From: Antrodiella citrinella
Lineage: Eukaryota; Basidiomycota; Agaricomycetes; Polyporales; Steccherinaceae
DNA length: 60,003 nucleotides
Direction: 5' to 3'
NCBI GenBank assembly: GCA_004802725.1
Contig: SGPM01000162.1
Location: forward strand, 1 to 60,003
Shown: positions 44,502 to 55,564 of the stretch, in pieces
How the letters are laid out: each line of letters starts with the position of its first letter
Numbering within the stretch: position 1 is the first letter of the stretch
The notes under the pieces: model-generated
What the model saw: only the letters and a program-made list of their open reading frames with translations
The model's database searches: none
What the model was told of the DNA's origin: nothing
Program-made: the position numbers and the translations under genes

Positions 44502-46322
44502 ATGGCTCGAAACTACGACGAGGAGAGGCTGTTGTCCTTGCGTCAGACGACCAGGTTGCCGAAAGCACAGATCGCGGTGCTGCTCGTGGCCTATTTCACC
44601 CAGCCGGTGGCGTGTACCGTCATCTACCCGTTCATTGCCAAAGTACGTCTATCGTTTATATATCCAAACACTTGACTGACCTCAACACCCCGCAGCTAGT
44701 CGCAGAGCTCGACCTCATCAACGGCGACATCTCAAAAATCGGGTACTACTCAGGCCTATTCGTGAGTCCGCTCAAATCGGTCCAACCGGCAAACACCTCC
44801 GAAGCTCACTCCAAATCATTCCATAGGATGCATTGCCACTGCTCAGTGAAGCAGTCGCCATCCTCTACTGGACGCGTCTCGGCGAGACGTACGGCCGCAA
44901 ACGCGTCCTGCTGTGCGGCGCCGTGGGCGTCGCGTTCTCCCTCACGTGCTTCGGCTTGTCGAAGTCCCTTCTGATGTTGATCGCGAGCCGGGCGCTGCAG
45001 GGTGCGTTGAATGCTAATCCGGCGACGATCAAGACGATGCTCGGGGAGATCACGGAGGGGGACGAGGCGGCTATGGCCAGGGTGTTCTCGTTTATTCCGA
45101 TTGTGTGGGCTGCGGGGTCGACGTTGGCGTATGTGGTTTATGTGACGTTATTCAGAAGTTCTGGAACTGAACTGATGGCTCTTGTGTTTAGCCCGCTGGT
45201 CGGAGGTGTACTGCAGCATCCTGCGGAACGGTTCCCGAGGTTATTTACGGATGACCTGTGGAGGGAATACCCGTTCCTGCTGCCATGCCTTGCGGCAGCT
45301 AGTGTACCGACTGTCGCGTTCTTTGCAATTCTTCTGTATCTCAGACAGGTGAAACCGTATTTTCTTCTCCTGGAGATCTCTTAGCTCATCATTTCTATAG
45401 AAATTACCTCATGTCGGAGCACAGGAAGTCAAACGAGCACCATCGTACGGAACCTTAACAAGCTATACCGCATCTTCAAGGAGCCCGTCATGCAGCTCCA
45501 CCACAACGTGCGCCGACCCACACCCAACCCAACCACAAAAGCACGGCTTCCACTGGACGCGTCTCCTGGTCGTCACCCTCATTAACTACGGCATCCTGGT
45601 CACGCTCACTGCCTCCTTCTACGCCCTCATCTCCCTGTTCCTCGCCGCGCCCATCGCCACCGGCGGGCTCGGGTTCGAGCCTGCCGCCATCGGGATCGCC
45701 ATGGCCCTAATGGGCCTGTGCCACGGGACGTTCCAGGCGTTCTTCTTTGTGCACATCCACCGGCGCGTGGATCCAAGGTTGTTGTTTAAAGTGAGCATGG
45801 CGGCGTTCACACCGTTGTATTGTATGATGCCGGTGATGAATTGGGTCGCGAGGGCGAGGGGTGTGGATTGGGTTGTGGGCGGGATGGTGTTTATGCAGTC
45901 GATTTTGTTCATGATTTGTTGGTCGGGGTATTGTGAGTGTCTCGTTCTTGCTTGTTCTACTCTGTGTGTGGGTGCTTATGGCGGTGGGGTACAGGTACGA
46001 TGTATATCTTCGTTACACGCGCCGCACCCAATCGCGAGTCGTTGCCCAAGACCAACGGTGTTTCGCAGGTCAGTCCCGCTTTCCCATATCCACGTTCAGT
46101 CCACAATTTCCTCAACACACGGGAATGCAGATTGTGCAGAGCCTATGTGGCGCTCTTGGTCCTACGCTCTCCACCATCCTCTTCGCTATCAGTAAAGAGT
46201 ACGACCTTCTAGGTGGTCAGCTCATCTATGTGGTCATGGTTGCGTTCAGCGTCGCGGGCGTTGTCTTGAGCAGCCTGCTACCTCCGCGGGAGGAAGCGAG
46301 TCCGAGAGGTACTTCGGATTGA
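44502..46322 (+). CDS. MFS transporter 1 (YCR023C/ZIF-like DHA group)
   Basis: This is a major facilitator permease, about 530 residues, 12 predicted helices, resembling the fungal YCR023C/plant ZIFL type. The ATG at 44502 opens MARNYDEERLLSLRQTTRLP, leading into helix 1 (AQIAVLLVAYFTQPVACTVI). Exons join LVAELDLINGDISKIGYYSG with DALPLLSEAVAILYWTRLGE. The loop 2-3 motif is TRLGETYGRKRVLL, and helix 5 holds ALQGALNANPATIKTMLGEI. A central hydrophilic loop contains APSYGTLTSYT. The second half has FHWTRLLVVTLINYG, GLGFEPAAIGIAMALMGLCH and FVTRAAPNRESLPKTNGVSQ. It ends SLLPPREEASPRGTSD. It is the most divergent of three paralogs here. A copy of its 3' end lies at 52.0-52.35 kb. The substrate is unknown. 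Confidence 0.9.
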
Positions 46323-47027
46323 TCTTTGTAGGCAATGTAGAGACTGGACAGTGGAGAAGAGTTGGATCTCGTTGGCGTGGAGGCTGAGACGCAAAACATT
46401 GGCACACTGTAGGTTTTGGAGCTGGTTTTGAATGGCGGACTTGGACTCGGAGGATGGAACCTTTAGGCTCGGAAACTTCACTACTTATTTCACATTGTGT
46501 ACTTATTACATTTTATGTTATTGTTTTGCCAGTGGATTGCTGTATACGTACCTGTCTACGATGTACATATCTTCGAACACAACAATATAAGTCCTTCCTT
46601 AAGCTTTCGCTCTAAGTACAAAGCGCCTTAGCTAGGCGCCTCGTTCAGGCTCCGAGTCGTTGCTAGAGAAACCACGACCAGTTAGCGCAAGCTCACCCAC
46701 CCTCCTGCGAGGTTGTGTTCCGATTCGACTGGCCACACAAGTCTAAACCGGGATACCATTCTACGAAAGACGGTGGCTGCAGGGTGGAATTTGACCAAAA
46801 TGTGCTCGCGCCGCACAAGCTTCTGGTTGGTGGCGTCCCCTACTTATTCCCACTAGCCGATAACTACCCGGACACGCCTACAACTTTGCAAACAGCTGTA
46901 ATTTTGGGCCGAGGTGCACCTATAGATAGGGAGCCGCCTGGCTGTGTTTCGCACACACTCTTGTACATGTACAGAAACGTCTGGTCCACGAGACTATCTG
47001 CTAGTAGTAACAATTCCGTGTTTAATC
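46323..47027. other. Intergenic region between MFS 1 and the Rua1-like gene
   Basis: The first 250 bp (MFS 1 3' flank) are similar to 52.2-52.35 kb, including GGATGGAACCTTTAGGCTCG in both. The rest is the promoter of the Rua1-like gene. No other gene was recognised. Confidence 0.5.
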
Positions 47028-48930
47028 ATGGACCACATCCCAACGCCATTTCCCTGCGTCTCCCACTCCGAGTCTCTTCTCAATGATCCCTGGCTACATC
47101 TCGCCGACATCAACTCTCTAATGGCAAGACAATCCGAGCCCTTCACGTCCCTGCTTACGGTGGACGCCCTTCTAAATCTCTCCGCCTCGTCTCTGCTCGC
47201 GGCGGACGCCTTTCTGAATCTCGTCGCCTCTCCGAATTCGCCGTTTGTTCATGGCACACAGAATCACTACATCCCCCATTTCGCTTCTCCCCCCAGCAAC
47301 TGCTACGACAAAGAGCACGCGCTCTTGACTCCGATTCAGGCCCTTTTCTCGTCCGCTGGAGAGTATTGGGAGGGTATCAATCCTGTCTCTCCTATACTGC
47401 GCACCTCGTCACCGACGACAGGTATCCAACAAAACACCAACCCGGGCTCTGCTTGTACACGTTGCACGGATGCGACCAGGCTCGCTGGTTTGTCCCCATT
47501 GTCCCCAGTTCCCAGCCTCTCCAATTCAAGCTCCGTTTCCCATCCTGACACAATACCATTTGCGCCCTCGACCTCATCCGCGCCCCAACCCCTTGCCAGG
47601 GCTCCCTCCCCCGACTGGGAGCCTCTGGGAGGCTTTCAGATCGCCTCGGCCTCCTCCCACGGCGCCGCCGCCGCCGAAAAGGCATTCAGCCCTCCAAGCT
47701 CCACTCGGAAACGCGTGAAGCGCCCCCACGTGGACGCGCCTGGTCCTATGAAACGGCGTCGTCTGAGTACGGACACGACCGCTACCGCCAATGATACTGA
47801 TGCGGACGTCGTGTTCCCCCGCCGGACATTCCCCAGCTATGTCGCACTGGATGATCAGTTCAGCTTGCTATACAGGAAATTCCCCGTGTGCTCGTACACG
47901 CGGCGCGGAAAACGAGGGTGAGTTAACATGTCGCAACACGTCACTTTCCACTGTAAATCTTTCATCTGGGAGCGCACATTGTATTGACGTATAGATCATT
48001 GTAGACCTGGGCTAGCTGGAGCCGTGTGGAACAACTTGAAGGTGTGCGCCATCGATCTGTACACACCGCGGTTTGTGAAGGGGAAAGGCACGAAAAAGGT
48101 GCTTGATTTTTGGGATGCTGTGAGAGGCACCGTGACTATCCCTGATTTTGTGTTTGTGTGTTCGATAGAGGGGCATGTGCCCAATTTGCTGCGAGTCCGT
48201 CAAACGGGGCGGAGAGAACCGTGAGCTTTGGTTAAATATGAGGTTCTCTGCATTCAAGTGGTGGATACATTCATCAATATCTTTAAAATCTACGCATTCG
48301 TACTGATACTCCCTTTCACAGAGTATCCCCTCATCATTCTCTAGATCCATTGTTCTCACTCGCATATATGATCAGCTATCATATGATCCATATGCACTGT
48401 ACGTCTACTCATCATATTCATACTCACATTTACTCTGACCTTGTTACAGGCATCATGCCAGCGAGCGGACGCCCATTTTCCCCGCCCGTCGACTTCCGCA
48501 CCATCAAATGCGACAACGTCGGAAAGAACAAGAAGACACACCTGCGGCAGGGCAAGTGCCACAAATGGCACAAGTGGGTGCCTGTGGAGGGGATCAAGAA
48601 TATCGAGACGAAGGTTTGTATTTCTCTCACTGCTTCTTCATCTCGAAAAACAAGTAGTAATGCTCGTTTTCGTTTTGGTTTGATAGGTGAACGAGATCTT
48701 TTGATATATTTCGTTCGTTCGTAACTGTATCACGCTGATCACTGACAATCGTTCTTCGTGTGTTAGGTGGAAGCACGCGCATAGCTGCCATCGGGGCTCT
48801 CGCATCCCTGGCGAGGCGGACGACTTTGTCGAGGCTGACGTTCTCCGCGCCGCGCTCACTGGGGAACTCGACGATGACTTGGATGAAGACGAAGAAGAGG
48901 AGAATGGTGGAGGGGAGGAGGACGCGTGAG
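47028..48930 (+). pseudogene. Rua1-type zinc-finger regulator with broken last intron
   Basis: The ATG at 47028 opens MDHIPTPFPCVSHSESLLND and a Ser/Pro-rich activation-type region with a basic NLS (STRKRVKRPHV ... MKRRRLS). Splicing then gives the Rua1 C-terminal zinc-finger domain: AIDLYTPRFVKGKGTKK, MCPICCESVKRGGENRELWL, RFSAFNYHM and ASGRPFSPPVDFRTI. GKCHKWHKWVPVEGIKNIET and then WWKHAHSCHRGSR follow. Two faults show. The expected intron between IF and WWKH (48704-48766) starts ATATAT instead of GTATAT, and unspliced reading stops at TGA 48702-48704, before the final His/Cys ligands. Trp replaces the second expected zinc Cys at 48566-48568. Rua1 activates a glycolipid cluster in Ustilago. 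Here a partner MFS locus is inferred. A rare AT-AG intron would rescue the frame, so it may be a damaged but live gene. Confidence 0.7.
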
Positions 48931-50071
48931 CCTTCGGACCGTTTGACACATACTAGTACATGTGCCATGTCTTTCTTGTTTCGTCTTCGTTGTCGAGGTG
49001 ACCGATGTGTTCGCCAAACCGATCCGCCTCGCTCTCAGGTGCTTACGTCTACATCTTGCTCTACTATCCCACTGCTATCCTGTCGCGTCCTGTTCAATTC
49101 TCCGATCTTGTTCGACTGCTGTGTTTCTGTTTCTCATCATCTATGATCATCATTGGACTCGCTCTGGCTTTCGTCGTTGCTCTCGTTCTGCTTATCTTGT
49201 CCCTCCGCTATATCTCATTTCCTTACACCTACCGCCTCTCCCCCTACCCTATCACCAAGACGTATGTATGCATCTACACTGGGCCACTGGCACGTAAGAA
49301 TGAGAGGCAGTGGTCCGGATTCCAAAATGCGAACACTGGTGCGTCACGACAATGCTTTTGCCAGTGACTGCGAAAGACTGCCTAATCTGACAGTATCAAG
49401 GTGCCTTGTGTTGACGATGAATATTCCTAGCATTCTTTCTGGGAAGAAAAAGCAGATTGTTGGACTCGCTGTAGGCGTGTCACTAGTTATGTGTTGAACG
49501 AAGTTCACTGTCGGAGTCTTAATCTCCCACTCTCGGTAGATTAGCGCCCATCGTAGATACGTCGTCGTGGTCCTTACCTTTGACCTACGACGACGCAGGT
49601 ACGTTGTATAGCGTTCGCTCTATATACGCACACCTTTGACCCACGACGACGCAGGTTGTTCGTACGGTTCGGTCATCACTGCGAACATTAAATGTTCTGT
49701 CAGATCAGTGCCAGCAAATATGCGTGAAGATGGTCGCCGGATTTCCTGCTTGGGAGACGCGACCGCCCCCGAAGGTCACCGCCGCGAACGTGGATGCTTC
49801 CGTCGCTATCGCGTTTACCTAAACGTCAGACTTCCGATCTCTTGGTCCGCTCATCGACAGCCAGCATGCGTACTGACATGGTCTCATTTGGCGATATCAC
49901 GAAGAGGGCTCACTACTTCCCGACTCAGATGAGGCGTCGTGTGCAATCCTCTCTAATCCAGCCTTGTTCGCACCAACACACGGAGTACCATTTATAAGAC
50001 CTAGGGTTTTGATTCTCTTATTGCGGATACCCACGTCCACGGACGGTTCGCCGTCCCTCCTAGCTTGTACT
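48931..50071. other. Intergenic region upstream of MFS 2
   Basis: No gene was recognised. From about 49300 onward the sequence is repeated upstream of MFS 3 (about 52580-53135), for example AATCTGACAGTATCAAGGTG in both. It also contains a pair of 25-bp direct repeats, listed separately. Confidence 0.6.
49576..49656. repeat. Pair of 25-bp direct repeats in the MFS 2 promoter
   Basis: Copies at 49576-49600 and 49632-49656 differ at one position and share the core ACGACGACGCAGGT. An inverted core (CGTCGTCGTGG) lies just before, at about 49560. They are about 420-500 bp upstream of MFS 2 and are not obvious upstream of MFS 3. They may be regulator binding sites. Confidence 0.6.
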
Positions 50072-51892
50072 ATGACTTCGAGTTCCGCAGACTATGGTCT
50101 GCGCAACGACGACCACGAGGAGAGACAAGTTCTTGCTCCACGACGCAACATCACGCTGCCGAAAGTCCAAATCGCCGTCCTATTGATTGCGTACTTTGCT
50201 CAACCGGTGGCTATCACCATCATCTACCCATTCATTCCAAAAGTACGTTGATTTGCATTTATCGTAACGTTTCAGCGACTGACTGCAACGGACAGTTGGT
50301 CATGGAGTTGCATTTGGTCGATGGGGACACCTCAAAAGTTGGCTATTACAGTGGTCTATTTGTGAGTCACACGAGTGCTCAGGCTTATTCAACCTGAGGA
50401 CACCTCCTGAAATGTTTTCAGGACGCTCTCCCCCTTCTCAGTGAGGCAATAGTCGTTCTCTACTGGACGCGCTTCAGTGACATCTACGGCCGAAGACGCG
50501 TGTTACTTTGTGGTGCTGCAGGCCTTGCGTGCTCGCTCACTTGTTTCGGTCTATCCAAAACACTAGTCACTCTCGTACTCAGCCGCACACTGCAAGGTGC
50601 CATGGACGCCAACACGGCCACGATTAAGACTATGCTCGGAGAGATTGCGGACGGGGATGAGGCGGTCATGGCGAGGTTGTTCTCCTTGCTGCCGATTGTG
50701 TGGGCTTCTGGATCTACATTGGCGTGAGTTCGCTTTCATTTCGAAGGGTTCTGTCGACTGATGAGGAGTCAAATGTGATATAAGTCCACTGGTGGGAGGT
50801 TGGTTGCAACATCCTGCGGAAAGGTTCCCGCGTTTGTTCATGCATCGTGTGTGGATAAAGTACCCATTCCTGCTTCCTTGCCTTGCGGCAGCCAGCGTGC
50901 CGACTCTCGCATTCTTGGCTGTCCTGTTCTTTCTCAAAAACGTGAGCGAATCGTTCTCACGACTCTGGATAAATCTTGACTTATGGCTTGTGAAGAAACC
51001 ACATGTCGAAGAAAGTAAACCAGTACCATCGTATGGAACTGTTTCAAAACTTGGCAACCAAGATCAGTTATCGCCGGGTAGAAATCATGTAGCAGGCAGC
51101 TCCATGCCCATACTAGTCGACCGCCCTCATCCTGAAGGATTCTACTGGACGCGTCGCCTCGTCGTCACACTCCTCAATTATGCTGTGCTCGCCACCCTCA
51201 CCTCATCTTTCTACGCACTCATCTCTCTATTTTTCGCCTCCCCCATTGCGTCAGGTGGTCTCGGACTTGAACCCGCCGCGATAGGCTCGTCCATGGCTCT
51301 CATGGGTCTGTTTCACGGGACGTGCCAAGCATTTTTCTTCGTGCACATCCACCGGAGAGTCGACCCGAGGAAGCTTTTCCGAGCGAGCATGATCTCGTTT
51401 ACGCCGCTGTATCTAATGATGCCTGCTATGAATTTGGTAGCGAGGAGAAGAGGGATGGATTGGGTGATCGGAGGTATGATTTTCGTTCAGGCTGTGTTGT
51501 TCATGATCTGCTGGTCTGGATATTGTAAGTGGTGGATACCATTGTCCCAGCTTCGTATAACTGATCGGTATCGCATAGGTACCATTTATGTCTTCGTCAC
51601 ACGCGCAACACCCAATCGGTCGTCGCTAGCCAGGACGAACGGTTTGTCCCAGGTCAGTCGCTGAGCTCTCTCCATCTCACCTTCGATCACTCAGCATTAT
51701 GGAACCCTTGTGCAGGTGGTAAACAGCCTTTGCAGCGCACTCGGGCCAACCCTCGCCACGATCCTATTTGCTCTGACGAAGGAGCACAACCTGCTGAACG
51801 GGAATCTCGTCTACTTCATCATGGTCGCTCTCAGTTTTGCTGGCGTCGTGATGAGTACTCTCTTGCCCTCGCGTGTGCTCTTCAAAAGTTGA
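50072..51892 (+). CDS. MFS transporter 2 (YCR023C/ZIF-like)
   Basis: This is a paralog of the transporter at 44.5 kb and a close one of that at 53.1 kb. The ATG at 50072 opens MTSSSADYGLRNDDHEERQV. Helix 1 is VQIAVLLIAYFAQPVAITII. Introns sit at the same places as in MFS 1 (after YPFIPK, YYSGLF, SGSTLA, LKN, SGYC and GLSQ). The MFS motif is TRFSDIYGRRRVLLCGAAGL, and helix 5 reads LQGAMDANTATIKTMLGEIA. The central loop keeps PSYGTVSK. The second half has LNYAVLATLTSSFYALISLF and LEPAAIGSSMALMGLFHGTC. The protein ends STLLPSRVLFKS, with TGA at 51890-51892. If the fourth intron were retained, the frame would stay open with 18 extra codons, which should be checked. The gene looks intact; the substrate is unknown. 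Confidence 0.9.
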
Positions 51893-52000
51893 CCGCTGCC
51901 AGACATATAGCCCTTCTGTAATAGAAAGCGAATGTAGAGCGGAATTATTGAGCATTATTCGTCTGGCCTCGATGTTGCCAACCATCATATAAAATTGCAG

Positions 52001-52350
52001 GTCGTTGGCGAAGACCATCGGTCTTTCGCAGGTCAGGAGTCCCACTTCCCCCCATATTTACGTCCAGTCCACAGTCCACTCAAAACATGGGAATGCATAT
52101 TGTGCAGAGTCTATGTGACGCTCTTGGTCCTATACTTTCCACCATCCTCTTCGCTATCAGCAAAGAATACGATCTCCTAGGTGGATAAGTCATCTATGTG
52201 GTCATTGGAGCTGGTTTTGAATGACTTCAGACTTGGAGGATGGAACCTTTAGGCTCGGAGACTTCACTATTTCACAATGTGTACTTATTGCATTTTTGGG
52301 GATGGCGTATACGTACGTATGTACTCAGTAGTAGCTGTCTACGATGCACA
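52001..52350 (+). pseudogene. Remnant of an MFS 3' end (MFS 1-like)
   Basis: This stretch aligns with the last intron, last exon and 3' flank of MFS 1 (about 46035-46560). It shares GTCGTTG, then TTTCGCAGGTCAG at the donor, and CTCTTGGTCCTA followed by TCCACCATCCTCTTCGCTAT in the exon. The 3' flank shares GGATGGAACCTTTAGGCTCG. Reading frame is lost: GGTGGATAA replaces GGTGGTCAG, and the sequence after GTGGTCAT jumps to the 3' flank. It begins about 110 bp after the MFS 2 stop codon and has no upstream MFS exons, so it is a truncated copy at a duplication breakpoint, not a decayed whole gene. Confidence 0.8.
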
Positions 52351-52579
52351 TATCTTCGAGCCCTCCCCCGTTGACTAAGGAACGATGTGTCACGGTTCGG
52401 CAAATTCCGGCGTGGATTGTGGCACTTCGTACTTAAAAGTTACAACTTGCTTTTACAACGGTACCGGTCGCATCACCAGCCTGCTTCACCAACCATTGAA
52501 TGTTTGCTTCTCAGGATATAGGATGCCTGCACCACACGACTCATCTCCACCAAAACTTATCTATCTATCTATCTACAAG

Positions 52580-53135
52580 GAGAGGCAGTGATCTGGATTT
52601 CAAGTAGTACGTCACGATAATGCTTTTTGACTGCGACAGACTGTCTAATCTGACAGTATCAAGGTGCCTGGTGTTGACCAGTAATATTCCTAGCATTCTT
52701 ACTGAGAAGGGAGATCACTCCACTCGTTGCAAGCGCGTTCTGTCAGAAGATAACCCACAAGAAAGGACGGCGAATTTCCTGCTTGAAACGAATCAAATGG
52801 TGCGACCGCCCCCGAATGTCACCGCGCAGACGTGAATGCTTCCGTCGCAGCTGCGTTTACCTAAATGTCAGACTGGGGACTCGGAGACGTCTTCGCCCGT
52901 CGACAGTGCATGCTCGCTCACTCAGGACCAACTCAGGACCTCTTATTTGGTGATATCACGAAGAGGGTTCACTGCTGCCTGATGAGGCGTCGTGTGCAGC
53001 CCCCTCTATTCTCGTCTGATTTGCACCAACATGCGGAGCACCAGTTATAAGACCCCGGGGTTCTTCCCTTGTCGTGGTACCGGTCCTCCTGGTCTCCGGA
53101 CGGTTCACCGTCTCTTCTGTCTTGTACCACTATCG
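52580..53135. repeat. Duplicated upstream region of MFS 3
   Basis: This segment is a diverged copy of about 49300-50071 upstream of MFS 2. Shared strings include GAGAGGCAGTG, AATCTGACAGTATCAAGGTG, AATATTCCTAGCATTCTT and GATATCACGAAGAGGG. The whole upstream segment was duplicated together with the gene. Confidence 0.8.
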
Positions 53136-54964
53136 ATGGCCTCCGTCTCTGCAGACTATGACCCTCTTAATGATGACGAGGAGCGACAAGTTATCTCTCC
53201 TCAACGCAAAGTCACGCTGCCGAAAGTCCAAATTGCGGTCCTGATGGTTGCATACTTCGCTCAGCCAGTGGCGATCACTATCATCTACCCTTTCATTCCC
53301 AAAGTGCGTCAATATGTGTGTGTCGTCGTGCTATCCCTTACGTGTCGCATGCACAGTTGGTCATAGACTTGCATTTGGTCGATGGGGATACTTCAAAAGT
53401 GGGCTATTACAGCGGTTTGTTCGTGAGTACATAGCACAAGTGCTGGCGGCTCGGACATGTGAAGTCTGACAAATTTTCAGGATGCTCTGCCCCTTCTCAG
53501 CGAAGCAATAGCCGTTCTCTACTGGACGCGCTTCAGTGACATCTACGGCCGAAGACGCGTATTACTCTGTGGTGCTGCAGGCCTCGCGTGCTCACTCACC
53601 TGCTTCGGTCTGTCCAGAACCTTGCTCACCATAGTGCTCAGCCGTACACTGCAAGGCGCTGTGGACGCCAATACCGCCATGATTAAGACAATGCTTGGAG
53701 AGATTGCGGATGGGGATGAGGCAGTCATGGCGAGGTTATTCTCGTTCATTCCCATTGTGTGGGCTTCTGGTTCTACGTTGGCGTGCGTTATATATCTTTC
53801 TTCAGGCTGGTACTAGTATTTCAGCTAACGAAAGCTCTGATGTTCCTCTAGTCCACTGGTCGGAGGCTGGTTGCAGCATCCTGCTGAACGGTTTCCGCGT
53901 GTTTTCACGCACCCAGTCTGGATTAGATACCCGTTTTTACTTCCGTGTCTTGCGGCGGCCAGTGTACCGACTGTCGCATTCTTTGCCGTCCTTTTTTTTC
54001 TCAAATATGTAAGCGAGTCTCACTATCGTCTGCATAATGCCCCTCACTCACGAACTATGAAGAAAACGCTCCATGTTGAAGGATGTAAACCCTTACCATC
54101 GTACGGAGCTGTAGCAATAGTTAGCAAGCGGTCGCCTAGAAGCGACTCAGCAGGCAGCTCCACGCCCACACTCGTCGAATGCCCTCTTCGTGATGCGGCA
54201 CGAGAAGAATTCTTCTGGATGCGTCGCCTCGTCGTCACACTCCTGAACTACGCCGTGCTCGAAGCAATCAGCTCGTCTTTCTATGCACTCATTGCTCTTT
54301 TCTTCGCCTCTCCCATCGCCTCAGGCGGTCTAGGACTTGAGCCTGCCGCCATAGGATCGTCCATGGCTCTCATGGGTCTGATGCATGGAACGTTCCAAGC
54401 GTTCTTCTTTGTCCATATCCACCAGAGAGTCGATCCCAGGAAGCTTTTCCGAATAAGCATGATTTCGTTCACCCCTTTATATCTGATGATGCCTGCTATG
54501 AATTTAGTAGCGAGGAGGAGAGGGGTGGATTGGGTGATTGGAGGGATGCTCTTCGTTCAGGCTATTCTATTCATGATCTGCTGGTCTGGATATTGTAAGT
54601 TTCGGACATTTTCACCACGTTCTGCATGACTGATTGGTGTCGTAGGTACCATATATGTCTTCGTCACACGTGCTGCACCCAATCGGTCGTCATTAGCAAG
54701 AACGAATGGTCTGTCCGAGGTCAGTCCCTTTCACCCATCGCATCGCGGTTTGGAAAACTCATTTTCCGACGCTTTGTACAGGTGGTAAACAGTCTGTGCA
54801 GTGCACTCGGACCGACTCTTGCCACAATCCTATTCGCTCTAACAAAGGAGCACAACCTGCTGAACGGGAATCTCGTTTACTTCGTCATGGTCGCTCTCAG
54901 TTTTGCTGGCGTCGTGATGAGCACTTTCCTACCGTCGCGTGTGGTTATGAAAGGTTCAAGTTAA
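53136..54964 (+). CDS. MFS transporter 3 (YCR023C/ZIF-like)
   Basis: This is the close paralog of MFS 2. The ATG at 53136 opens MASVSADYDPLNDDEERQVI. Conserved parts include VQIAVLMVAYFAQPVAITII, TRFSDIYGRRRVLLCGAAGL, LQGAVDANTAMIKTMLGEIA and FVHIHQRVDPRKLFRISMIS. The intron positions match MFS 2. The intron after FLKY runs to an AG before KTLHVEGCK, and the loop then carries PSYGAVAIVSKRS. It ends STFLPSRVVMKGSS, with TAA at 54962-54964. Differences from MFS 2 concentrate in the central loop and termini, as expected for a functional paralog. No lesion was seen. It is followed by sequence shared with the MFS 2 3' flank (ACCATCATATA) and then by tRNA-Asp. Confidence 0.9.
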
Positions 54965-55098
54965 ATGACTTATAGACGTGTAGCATACTTTCTGTACTCT
55001 CTGAAATCTATGATTGAAGGACTAACAATACATGATTGTCAACCGTATGCCGTGGAGGTCGATAACCATCATATAGGTCGGTAATCCTTCAATTATAT

Positions 55099-55195
55099 TC
55101 CCTGGTAGTATATCGGTTAGTACAAGCGCCTGTCATGCAGTGTGCAGCACACATCCTTTACGCGCGAAAGCGGGGTTCGACTCCCCGCCAGGGAG
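55099..55195 (+). tRNA. tRNA-Asp(GUC) with a 25-nt intron
   Basis: The acceptor arms TCCCTGG and CCAGGGA pair fully, followed by discriminator G55195. The D-arm reads TAGTATATCGGTTAGTA, and the T-arm is GCGGGG-TTCGACT-CCCCGC. The anticodon GTC is at 55132-55134 with A37. A 25-nt intron (55136-55160) lies at the canonical position after base 37, and the loop resumes with C and the stem GCGCG. The mature RNA is 72 nt, normal for tRNA-Asp. No CCA is encoded, as expected in a eukaryote. Confidence 0.93.
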
Positions 55196-55564
55196 TGGGT
55201 AGAAGCAGTCAAAATGTTTTTGGTTGCGCACGACCACTGGCAGGAGCAACTTACAATCTGAACTCGCATGAACTGTAAGAGATCGAGTTGAACTTGAACA
55301 TTGAAACTATACGATATATGCTTTCTCGCGTTGAGCAGGCGACAAACTGCAATTGATAGACAATGAGATTACTGCCATGAGTTGGACCTTCAGAATCAAT
55401 CAGAGGTGATAAAGAATGGCATTGCGAGCTCACTACAGAAACACCTCGAAACAAAACACTCTACATCGTAGCTACGAGCACTGTCCAACATTTTGTCCCC
55501 AAAACACTGATAGTGAGAAAACAGTCCGTAAAGTCTGTCCGTGGGGTATCATGAAAACCATTGT

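Noticed and set aside
52561..52576. TCTA microsatellite (about four units) as a regulatory feature
   Set aside because: It is a short simple repeat with no further evidence of function.
44502..54964. A complete secondary-metabolite cluster around the Rua1-like gene
   Set aside because: Only transporters and one damaged regulator are present; no biosynthetic enzyme is encoded nearby.
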